A stretch of 58,941 nucleotides of DNA, from positions 1 through 58,941 of the forward strand of contig NZ_AOLP01000015.1 in NCBI RefSeq assembly GCF_000337795.1, read 5' to 3'. Below the pieces are notes generated by a model. That model saw only the letters and a list, made by a program, of their open reading frames with translations, had not been told where the DNA came from and searched no databases. Shown here piece after piece: positions 25,469-32,319 of this stretch. A program made the translations under genes and the position numbers. This DNA comes from Haloferax denitrificans ATCC 35960. Its GTDB lineage: Archaea > Halobacteriota > Halobacteria > Halobacteriales > Haloferacaceae. How positions within the stretch are numbered: position 1 is the stretch's first letter; the number at the start of each line of letters is the position of its first letter.

Positions 25469-26830
25469 ATGGCACAACAGCAGAACCACATCTTCTACAA
25501 GTGGGGAGGTGGTGTCGAGCCAGACCTTCCGCGAGTCGACCACGCCACCGACGAGTTTCTCGTGACCGAGTCGGGGGAGGAACTCGTCGACGCGGCGGCG
25601 GGTGCGGCGGTCACCAACCTCGGCCACTCGGTTCCGGGCATCGAGCAGATATTCGAATCGCAGTCCGCCGACGTTTCGTATCTCAGTCTCTCGCACTTCT
25701 CGCACGACGCGCCCGAGCAGTTGGCGCGGACGCTCGCGTCGCGGTCGCCGGGCGACCTGGAGAAAGTGTTTTTCACTAACTCGGGTAGTGAGGCGAACGA
25801 GGCAGCGTTCAAACTCGCCCGCGAGTACTTCCGCGCGCGCGGAAAGACCGAGAAGTCGGTCGTCGTCTCGCGGTGGCAGTCGTACCACGGGGCGACGTTC
25901 GGCGCGCTGTCGGCCACCGGGAACACGCTCCGCCGCCGCGGGTTCGAACCGTACCTCACCGACTGGGAGCACATCTCCCCGGCGTACCCGTACCGCTGGT
26001 CGTTCGACGGGACCGACGAAGAACAGGCCCGAGCGGCCGCCCGCGAACTGGAGACGACGATTCGACAGCGCGGTCCCGAGACGGTCGCCGCGTTCGTCGC
26101 GGAACCGGTCGGCGGCGCGAGCATTCCCGCGGCCGCCCCGCACCCGGCGTACTACGAGGAGATTCGCGCCATCTGCGACGAGTACGACGTGCTGTTCATC
26201 GCCGACGAGGTGATGACCGGGTTCGGGCGGACGGGCCCGCTTTTCGCCATGGAACGCTACGGCGTCACGCCCGACATGATGACACTCGGAAAGGGACTCA
26301 CCGGCGGCTACACGCCGATGAGCGCCGTCCTCGTGAGCGACGCCGTGGCCGACGAGTTCGCCCGCGACGACGTGTCGTTCGCTCACGGCCACACGTTCGC
26401 CGGAAACCCGCTTTCGGCGGCCGTCGCCAACTTCGTGGTCGAGCAGTACACCGACGGCGTGCTCGAACGGGGCCGAGCGCGCGGCGCGCAACTCGCCTCC
26501 GAACTCGACGCGCTCCGAGACCACCCGATGGTCGGCGACTTCCGCGCGGTCGGCCCGATGGTCGGCCTCGAATTCGTCGCTGACAGAGCATCGAAAGCGC
26601 CGTTCGACCCCGAACTGAAGGTGTACGAGCAGGTCTACGACGCGGCGCTCGACCGCGGCGTCTACACCTACCCGGGCCGCGGGTCAGTCGACGGCGTCGC
26701 GGGCGACCACCTGATGCTCGCGCCACCGCTGACGCTCAGTAAGGCGTCCGTCTCGAGAATTGCCACCGCCGTCGAAGCGGCCGTCGAAGCGGTGTACGAC
26801 CGAGTTTCCCGCGCGACGACGGCGCGGTAG
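25469..26830 (+). CDS. Class III PLP-dependent aminotransferase (second paralogue)
   Basis: 453 residues. PLP-fold markers: TNSGSEANEAAFKLAREYF near 103, SYHGATFGALSATG near 140, LFIADEVMTGFGRTG near 238, TLGKGLTGGYTPMSAVL near 270 with the Schiff-base Lys, and HGHTFAGNPLSAAV near 310. The KVFFTNSGSEANE and GRTGPLFA style is closer to omega-amino acid or beta-alanine:pyruvate transaminases than to the paralogue at 16936-18273, so the two probably act on different amines. It directly follows the aldehyde dehydrogenase in the same direction. An omega-transaminase plus aldehyde dehydrogenase converts a terminal amine to a carboxylate, which fits polyamine or omega-amino acid breakdown. Confidence 0.86.
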   Translation: MAQQQNHIFYKWGGGVEPDLPRVDHATDEFLVTESGEELVDAAAGAAVTNLGHSVPGIEQIFESQSADVSYLSLSHFSHDAPEQLARTLASRSPGDLEKVFFTNSGSEANEAAFKLAREYFRARGKTEKSVVVSRWQSYHGATFGALSATGNTLRRRGFEPYLTDWEHISPAYPYRWSFDGTDEEQARAAARELETTIRQRGPETVAAFVAEPVGGASIPAAAPHPAYYEEIRAICDEYDVLFIADEVMTGFGRTGPLFAMERYGVTPDMMTLGKGLTGGYTPMSAVLVSDAVADEFARDDVSFAHGHTFAGNPLSAAVANFVVEQYTDGVLERGRARGAQLASELDALRDHPMVGDFRAVGPMVGLEFVADRASKAPFDPELKVYEQVYDAALDRGVYTYPGRGSVDGVAGDHLMLAPPLTLSKASVSRIATAVEAAVEAVYDRVSRATTAR

Positions 26831-26839
26831 CGACCGCCC

Positions 26840-26896
26840 GCTCGCTCGCTCGCTCACTCACTCACTCACTCGCTCACTCACTCACTCACTCACTCG
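26840..26896. repeat. CTCA/CTCG tetranucleotide repeat
   Basis: About fourteen copies of a four-base unit (CTCG grading into CTCA) fill the gap between the convergent aminotransferase and SMC-like genes. The SMC-like stop codon (26886-26888) lies inside the repeat. Because the unit length is four, every frame meets TGA within a few codons, so slippage would change only the last residues. Confidence 0.8.
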
Positions 26897-28667
26897 GTGC
26901 GGCGGTCGAGTCCGAGACGACCGACCAGTCCGCGGGGTCGATGTCGTGTCCCTCGACGGCGCCGTGTTCGGGATACGCCGTCGTGACGAGATACGTCGCC
27001 CTCCCGGAGAGGTAGTCGGTCAGTCGCCCGAGGTTCTCGTCGGCGATGCCGCCGAGGCGGTCCACGAGCATGACCGGCACGCGTTCCGCCACGTCGAACG
27101 CCTCGTAGCCCGCGAGCGCCGTCGCGAGTCCGAGGAGTTCGACCTCGCCCTCGCTGAGCGCGTCGAGCGACGCCTCGCGGCCCTCGCGGGCGACGACCAG
27201 TTCGAACTCGCTCGTCAGTCGCGCGCTCTCGAACCCCGTCTCGAACAGCGGGACGATGTCCCGAATCGCGTCGTCGAACGCGTCTCGTGTCTCCTTCTTT
27301 ATCTCTTGTTTCCGCCGCCGGAGGCGGGTTATCTCTTCGGTGAGCGACTGACGCTGTGAACGCAGTGATTCGAGCTCCTCGGACTTCGACTCGGCCGATT
27401 CGAGTTCCGACTTCGCGTCGTCGAGGCGCGCCTTTGCGTACTTCAGGTCGCTTTCGATATCGGTCACCTGTTCGGCATCCGATTCGATTCGCTCGCGGAG
27501 GTCGTCGATTCGCTCGGCGAGTTCGTCGTCGCGTTCGCGCGCGTCGTCGAGGCGGCGTTCGAGGTCCGACCGGCGCTCGCGGAGCTCCCGAACGTCGGTC
27601 TGAAGCTCCCGTTCGCGTCGGCGTCGCTTCTCGCGCGATTCGACGCGCTCCGTGAGTTCCTCGACGCGTTCGCGGCTCGCCTCGGCCGCCTCGGTGCGGC
27701 GGTCGATTCGCTCGGCGAGGTCGTCGAGCCGCGCCGTCACTGACGAGGCGTCCGTCTCGGCACCGCAGACCCAACACGCGAGGTCGTCGTCGACGAGGCC
27801 GTGGGTCACGTCGGTCAGCAGTTCGGTCCGGTCTTCGGCCACGACGCGGCGGTTCGCGTCGTAGACGTCCCGAAGGAGTTCGATATCGCGTTCCTGCTGG
27901 CGGAGCTCCCGCTTCGCCGCGTCGAGTTCGCGCGCCAGCTCATCGTCGTCTTCCACGTCGAGTCCGTCGAGTTCCTCGCGGCTCGATTCGAGTCGCTCTC
28001 GGACCCGCCCGGCGGTCGATTCGAGCCGGTCGATGCGGCTCTGGACGCGGGAGCGCTCCGCGCGGGCGTCGCTGAGCGCCTCGCGCGTCTCGTCGCCGCC
28101 GGCGGCGTCCGCGGACGCCGCGCGCTTCGCTTCCAACTCCTCGACCTCGGCTTCGAGTTCCGACACTCGACCGGCCAGCGTCGGCAGGCGTTCGGCCGCG
28201 TCTTCGGCCTCCGAGAGCGCCTCGTCCACGCGGTCGCGCTCGCGGCGCGCCGCGGCGATGTTCGCGTCGATGTCCTCGAAGTCGAGCGGGCGCGTCAGGA
28301 GGGGTTCGAGGTCGTCGCCCTCGCGGACGGCCCACCGAATCTCGTTTTCCTCGCCGAGGAACGCGAACAGGTCGGCGCAGACGCGGTCGACCTCGTCGGA
28401 CAGGTACGGCTCGCCGGTCGTCCGGACGTGGCGTCCGTCTCGGGCCAACTCGACGGTGTACTCGCTTTCGTCCGTCGAAAGCGAGACGCGCCCCTCGGCC
28501 GCGCCCTCGGTCAGCGGCGACGCCGTCCCGAAGGCGGTCGCTATCGCGGCGAGGAAGCTCGATTTCCCCTGCCAGTTGCTCGCGCGGACCGCGTTCAACC
28601 CGGGTTCGAGCGTCGCGCTCCCGCGCCGAATCCCGGCGACGTTCTCCACGTCGAGCCGCCAGCTCAT
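26886..28667 (-). CDS. Archaea-specific SMC-related protein (Sph-like)
   Basis: 593 residues. N-terminal ATPase half: SNWQGKSSFLAAI near 30-42 is a Walker A. A long, highly charged coiled coil (about 130-480) is interrupted near 297-300 by CWVC, a Rad50-like zinc-hook Cys pair. C-terminal half: signature-like LSEGEVELLG near 517, then a Walker B region VMLVDRLGGI near 549 in which Arg follows the Asp where a catalytic Glu is usual. The protein is much shorter than true SMC (about 1,150 residues), as expected for this haloarchaeal family. It is translationally coupled to rdfA (ATGA overlap at 28664-28667). In Haloferax the corresponding Sph/RdfA pair is linked to cell-shape control, so a shape or cytoskeletal role is likely here. 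Confidence 0.82.
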   Translation of the reverse strand: MSWRLDVENVAGIRRGSATLEPGLNAVRASNWQGKSSFLAAIATAFGTASPLTEGAAEGRVSLSTDESEYTVELARDGRHVRTTGEPYLSDEVDRVCADLFAFLGEENEIRWAVREGDDLEPLLTRPLDFEDIDANIAAARRERDRVDEALSEAEDAAERLPTLAGRVSELEAEVEELEAKRAASADAAGGDETREALSDARAERSRVQSRIDRLESTAGRVRERLESSREELDGLDVEDDDELARELDAAKRELRQQERDIELLRDVYDANRRVVAEDRTELLTDVTHGLVDDDLACWVCGAETDASSVTARLDDLAERIDRRTEAAEASRERVEELTERVESREKRRRRERELQTDVRELRERRSDLERRLDDARERDDELAERIDDLRERIESDAEQVTDIESDLKYAKARLDDAKSELESAESKSEELESLRSQRQSLTEEITRLRRRKQEIKKETRDAFDDAIRDIVPLFETGFESARLTSEFELVVAREGREASLDALSEGEVELLGLATALAGYEAFDVAERVPVMLVDRLGGIADENLGRLTDYLSGRATYLVTTAYPEHGAVEGHDIDPADWSVVSDSTAAPSE

Positions 28668-29452
28668 GCCATTCCGGCGGCCGCGACGAGTTCGAGCGCC
28701 GCCCCGGAGAACTCGCCGAGCGCGAGGCCGGCGCTGGAGAGCGCGCCGATGGGGAGCACCGCCCGGAGCCGCCCGCCCGAGTCGGCCCCGCCGTCGGGCG
28801 CGACGCCGGTCTCGCGGACGGCCTCCTCAGCCATCTCGTCGGCACCGGCGTGGTGCTCCTGACAGACGAACCCGCGGTCGAGCGCGTCTTCGAGCGGGAC
28901 CCGCGTCGGGCACTCCGCGCAGGACACCTTCACCTGCACGTCGACGCCGGCGTCTCCGGCTCCGGCGAGCCGCCCTTTCTTCCCCAGCGACGCGAGCGCC
29001 GACTCGGCCTTCTGTCTGACCGTCTCGCGCGCGATGTCGACGCTGTTTCGCTCCCAGTCAGAGGACGCCTCGACGGTCGGCTTCTCGCCGTCGAGACAGT
29101 CGTTGAGGTGGCGTCGCATCGTGCTCCACGACGCCATCGCGCCCGTCAGCTCGTCGGCGTCGATGCCGTCCGTCGCGAGGTCGGCGGCCACGTCCCCGTA
29201 GTCGAGTTCGTCGTCGCCGACGAGGGCCTCGTACTCCGCGTCGAGGCGCACGTCGGTCACGTCGCGACCGTTCCGCTCGTAGACGCGCGCGAGCAGTCGC
29301 TTGTTGAACCACGTCGTGAGCGACTTGTACCCCTCGCTTTCGCCGCCGTCGGCCCCGGTCCACCGCGCCAGCAGATAGTCGTCGACGGAGTCGTACCTGC
29401 CGGTCGGCGCGGCGAGCCCGTGCCGTTCGATTGCCACGTCGACCTTGCACAT
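28664..29452 (-). CDS. rdfA: RdfA family protein (rod-determining factor)
   Basis: The start is placed at the ATG at 29452 (262 residues, opening MCKVDVAIERHGLAAPTGRY), 19 codons inside the longest frame, because RdfA proteins begin with this CKVDxVIxxxGL-like segment. The N-terminal half (1-150) is helical with a conserved TTWFNKRLL and SWSTMRRHLNDCL. Near 190-220 the sequence CAECP then CQEHH suggests a small metal site. The C-terminus has a hydrophobic Ala/Gly-rich segment. RdfA is known as a rod-shape determinant in Haloferax volcanii and is encoded beside an SMC-like gene, the same arrangement as here. Membrane association of the C-terminus is possible but not clear. Confidence 0.8.
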   Translation of the reverse strand: MCKVDVAIERHGLAAPTGRYDSVDDYLLARWTGADGGESEGYKSLTTWFNKRLLARVYERNGRDVTDVRLDAEYEALVGDDELDYGDVAADLATDGIDADELTGAMASWSTMRRHLNDCLDGEKPTVEASSDWERNSVDIARETVRQKAESALASLGKKGRLAGAGDAGVDVQVKVSCAECPTRVPLEDALDRGFVCQEHHAGADEMAEEAVRETGVAPDGGADSGGRLRAVLPIGALSSAGLALGEFSGAALELVAAAGMA

Positions 29453-29516
29453 TGTCTCGTTGCACGAAACTGGTGGCGCGACGGTAATAAGACTACGCTT
29501 GGCGGGCAACCTCGTC

Positions 29517-30374
29517 TCAGTCCCGGCCGCTGTCGTCTGTCTGTTGTGTCTCCACCCGCCGCTCGCCTTCCTGCTGTTCTGCTTCCTGTCGCTCTGCTTC
29601 TCGCTGTTCTGCTTCCTGCCGTTCTGCTTCCTGCCGTTCTGCTTCCTGCCGTTCTGCTTCCTGCCGTTCTGCTTCCTGCCGTTCTGCTTCTCGCTGTTCT
29701 GTTTCTTGCCGCTCTGCCTCCCGTCGCTCGGCTTGCCGTCGCTCGTTGCGCTGTTTGGTCCGGAACTGTCGGAAGCGCTCTTCTTGTTCGCGCTCGTCGA
29801 GGTACCGCCGGATACGTCGTTTCTCCACTTCCAACTCCGGGATGAGCCGCTGAGAGAGATAGTTGACGCGGAGCCGAAGCCGCCGAATCTCCGCGAGGAG
29901 ACGTAGGAGGACCGCCCGCATCTCCGCCAGCCTGACGACGTCCTCTACGACCGACTCGTAGGACCCGACGATTTCGTCGTCGAGCGCGCTCGTGCCGAGG
30001 ACGCCGTACCCCCGCCCGTCGAGCGACCGCCGCGCCGACGTGCTCAGAAAGAACGGGACGGTCAGCCCGACGAGCTTCGTCTCGGAGACGATGAGCTCCG
30101 TGTGAGTGCTCCGCGCCTCCGAGAGCGCGCGAAGCGCGATTTCGCCCTCCCGCTCTGCGCCCCAGACGTGGAGCTCAGCCGCGTCGCGGAACGCCTCGTC
30201 GGTCTCGCGGCGCAGTTCCGTCCACCGGTCTAACAGGTCGAGAAGGACGAAAACGAGACTGTCGCGTCGGCGTTCGAGGATGCGTTCTCCCTTCCGCGCG
30301 AGCGCTAGCTCGTCGGTCACCGAGAGTAACTCGCGGCGCGTCGGGGCCGTCCGCCGGTGTCGCCGATTTGGCAT
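29517..30374 (-). CDS. Stand-alone A/V-type ATP synthase subunit D-like protein with repetitive charged tail
   Basis: The start is taken at the ATG at 30374 (285 residues, opening MPNRRHRRTAPTRRELL). The pattern PTRRELLSVTDELALARKGERILERRRDSLV is that of subunit D (central rotor stalk), and the C-terminal helix RLRVNYLSQRLIPEL followed by IRRYLDEREQEERFR is also diagnostic. The usual RNxMG-like centre is not conserved. Residues about 215-285 are an added tail of pentapeptides such as EAERQ, encoded by 15-base DNA repeats. No other ATPase subunit gene is nearby, so this is a paralogue and probably not the rotor subunit of the main ATP synthase. It may act as a two-helix coiled-coil scaffold. 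It lies upstream of rdfA on the same strand, 64 bases apart. Confidence 0.75.
   Translation of the reverse strand: MPNRRHRRTAPTRRELLSVTDELALARKGERILERRRDSLVFVLLDLLDRWTELRRETDEAFRDAAELHVWGAEREGEIALRALSEARSTHTELIVSETKLVGLTVPFFLSTSARRSLDGRGYGVLGTSALDDEIVGSYESVVEDVVRLAEMRAVLLRLLAEIRRLRLRVNYLSQRLIPELEVEKRRIRRYLDEREQEERFRQFRTKQRNERRQAERREAERQETEQREAERQEAERQEAERQEAERQEAERQEAEQREAERQEAEQQEGERRVETQQTDDSGRD
29571..29735. repeat. 15-bp coding minisatellite in the subunit D-like gene
   Basis: About ten tandem copies of a 15-base unit (core TGCCGTTCTGCTTCC on the plus strand). The five or six central copies, about 29610-29695, are almost identical. On the minus strand they encode the pentapeptide series EAERQ. 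The unit is a multiple of three, so copy-number changes would alter tail length without frameshift. Confidence 0.85.
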
Positions 30375-30400
30375 TGTATACGCTACGGTCGCCCCGACGG

Positions 30401-30410
30401 TTGATATACT
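30401..30410 (-). promoter_or_regulatory. TATA box of the subunit D-like gene
   Basis: On the minus strand AGTATATCAA lies 27-36 bases upstream of the ATG at 30374, a good TATA position for a short-leader haloarchaeal message. Confidence 0.45.
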
Positions 30411-30437
30411 TGTGTCACCGACACGTCCCAGCCGATT

Positions 30438-30460
30438 TGACAAGGACTAAGCCGTTGTCA
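30438..30460. promoter_or_regulatory. Palindromic operator candidate, copy A (TGACAA-N11-TTGTCA)
   Basis: TGACAA (30438-30443) and TTGTCA (30455-30460) are perfect inverted arms (one extra T/A pair extends them to seven) around an 11-base spacer containing ACTAAG. It lies 21 bases before the ATG of the ABC exporter gene at 30482 and between that gene and the divergent subunit D-like gene. The same design recurs at 37262-37284 and 40477-40499. Confidence 0.6.
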
Positions 30461-30481
30461 ATATCGACTCGAACACGAGCT

Positions 30482-31465
30482 ATGTCTGGACACACGGCCG
30501 CCGAGTCGACGCGCCCGGCGGTCACGGCGACAGCCGTGAGGAAGCAGTACGGCGACACCGTCGCGGTTCGGGACGTGTCGCTCGACGTTCACGAGGGCGA
30601 GGTGTTCGGTCTCATCGGCCCGAACGGGGCCGGGAAATCGACGCTCCTCGGCCTGCTGACGGGGACGCGAATCCCGACCGAGGGTTCGGTTCGGGTGTTC
30701 GGCGAGTCGCCGACCGCGGTCGACCGCTCGCGGATGAGCGTGCTCCCGCAGGAGTTCTCGCCCCACCGGCGACTCTCGGGCCGCGAACTCGTCTCTTACT
30801 ACGCCGGGCTCTACCCGGACCCGCTGTCGGTCGACGAGGTACTCGACCGGGTCGGTCTCGACGCCGGGGACGCGGCGACGGCCTACACCGACCTCTCGGG
30901 GGGTCAACAGCGCCGCGTCTGCGTCGGCGCGGCGCTCGTCAACGACCCCGAACTGCTGTTTCTGGACGAGCCGACCACCGGCATCGACCCCGCGGGCCGC
31001 CGCGACGTGTGGGACCTCGTCGACTCGCTGGCCGACGGCGGGACCGCCGTCGTGCTCACCACGCACTACATGGCCGAAGCCGAGCACCTCGCCGACCGCG
31101 TCGGACTCCTCACGGACGGCGAACTCGTCCGCGTCGGCCCGCCCCGGGACCTCGTCCAGCGCTTCGGCGGCGAGACCCGACTCGCGGTCCGGACCGAGCG
31201 CCCCCGCGCGCTCGACCTCGACGCGACGCCCCTCGACGGCCGCCGGTACGGCGACTACGAGTACCGCTTTTTCGACGCCGGTCCCGACGACCTGACCGCG
31301 ATGCTCGACCACCTCGACGCGGCCGACATCGCCTACGAGGAGGTGAGTCTCGTCCGCCCGACGCTGGAGGACGTGTACCTCAACCTCGCCAGCGAGCGCG
31401 GCCACGACTGCATCGCCAGCGCCGGTCCGGCGGGCCTCGCCGGGAACGCCGAGGTGACGCGATGA
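30482..31465 (+). CDS. ABC-2 type exporter ATP-binding protein
   Basis: The start is the ATG at 30482 (327 residues). Walker A GPNGAGKST at 46-54, Q-loop SVLPQEFSPHR near 84, signature LSGGQQRR near 140, Walker B LLFLDEPTTG near 162, H-loop LTTHYM near 195. The C-terminal 90 residues are the DUF4162-like regulatory extension usual in these subunits (RPTLEDVYLNLASERG). It overlaps its permease gene by four bases. The cargo is unknown; this class exports drugs, lipids or antibiotics. The palindrome just upstream probably controls the pair. Confidence 0.85.
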   Translation: MSGHTAAESTRPAVTATAVRKQYGDTVAVRDVSLDVHEGEVFGLIGPNGAGKSTLLGLLTGTRIPTEGSVRVFGESPTAVDRSRMSVLPQEFSPHRRLSGRELVSYYAGLYPDPLSVDEVLDRVGLDAGDAATAYTDLSGGQQRRVCVGAALVNDPELLFLDEPTTGIDPAGRRDVWDLVDSLADGGTAVVLTTHYMAEAEHLADRVGLLTDGELVRVGPPRDLVQRFGGETRLAVRTERPRALDLDATPLDGRRYGDYEYRFFDAGPDDLTAMLDHLDAADIAYEEVSLVRPTLEDVYLNLASERGHDCIASAGPAGLAGNAEVTR

Positions 31466-32313
31466 CGGCCGCGGAGACGGGCGGAACGGACGAGACGGCC
31501 GCGGCGGTCGAGACGAGAGAGACGGCCGACGGCGGTCAGACCCGCGGGTTCGCCGAGGCGGCCCGCCGGGTCCGCGCGGAGGCCGTCGCCGAGACGCGCG
31601 CGTTCATCCGGCGGCGGACGGCCGTCTTCTTCACGTTCTTCTTTCCCGTCTTCATCGTCCTCATCTTCGGCGTCCTCGTCAAGACCGGCGCGACCGGCGG
31701 CCTGTTCTCCCGCCCGGACACGTACTACCTGCCCGCGTACCTCGGCGTCGTCGTCGTGTTGACGCCCCTGTCGCGGGTCGGAAGCACCGTCGCGCGAAAC
31801 CGGGCGTCCCGCCGCTTCGAGAAGCTGGCGACGACGCCGCTTTCGCGTCTGGAGTGGCTCTCCGCCCATGCGGCCGTGAACGTCGCGCTCATCGGCCTCG
31901 CGGGCGTCCTGCTCGTCGGCGTCCTCGCCGCCGTCGGCGACCTCGGCGCGGCCCCCTCGCTCGGCGGCGACGCGCTGGTCGTCGCCTTCCTCGTCGTCGG
32001 TATCGCCCTGTTCTGCGGGCTCGGCTCGCTCATCGGCTCGCTCGCGGACTCCGAAGACGGCGTCATCGCCGCCAGCAACGCCGTCGGCATCCCGATGGTC
32101 CTCCTCGCGGACACGTTCGTCCCCGCGTCCAGACTCCCCGCGGCGCTCCGCCCGGTGGTCGACGCGCTCCCGCTCACCTACTTCGCGCGCGGCGTGCGCG
32201 CCGCCGTCGCCGGCGGCCAGCTCCCGACCGCGCTCTCCGACCTCGCTATCCTCTGTGGCTTCGCCGTCGCGCTGTTCGCGCTCTCGGCGCGACTGCTCCC
32301 GTGGCGCGAGTGA
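31462..32313 (+). CDS. ABC-2 type transporter permease
   Basis: 283 residues from an ATG that overlaps the ATPase stop (ATGA). A Thr/Glu-rich cytoplasmic N-terminus of about 50 residues precedes six hydrophobic helices: FFTFFFPVFIVLIFGVLV first, then YLPAYLGVVVVLTPL, and so on. The intervening RNRASRRFEKLATTPLSRLEWL loop is the typical ABC-2 cytoplasmic coupling region, and LPLTYFARGVRAAV near the end is characteristic. With the ATPase it forms a homodimeric exporter. Confidence 0.84.
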   Translation: MTAAETGGTDETAAAVETRETADGGQTRGFAEAARRVRAEAVAETRAFIRRRTAVFFTFFFPVFIVLIFGVLVKTGATGGLFSRPDTYYLPAYLGVVVVLTPLSRVGSTVARNRASRRFEKLATTPLSRLEWLSAHAAVNVALIGLAGVLLVGVLAAVGDLGAAPSLGGDALVVAFLVVGIALFCGLGSLIGSLADSEDGVIAASNAVGIPMVLLADTFVPASRLPAALRPVVDALPLTYFARGVRAAVAGGQLPTALSDLAILCGFAVALFALSARLLPWRE

Positions 32314-32319
32314 GGCCGC

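Noticed and set aside
26840-26896. Phase-variable switch at the end of the SMC-like gene
   Set aside because: A four-base repeat could shift frames, but every frame reaches TGA within a few codons inside the repeat, so only the last residues would change.
29571-29735. CRISPR-like array
   Set aside because: The 15-base units are directly adjacent with no spacers and are in frame inside a protein gene.
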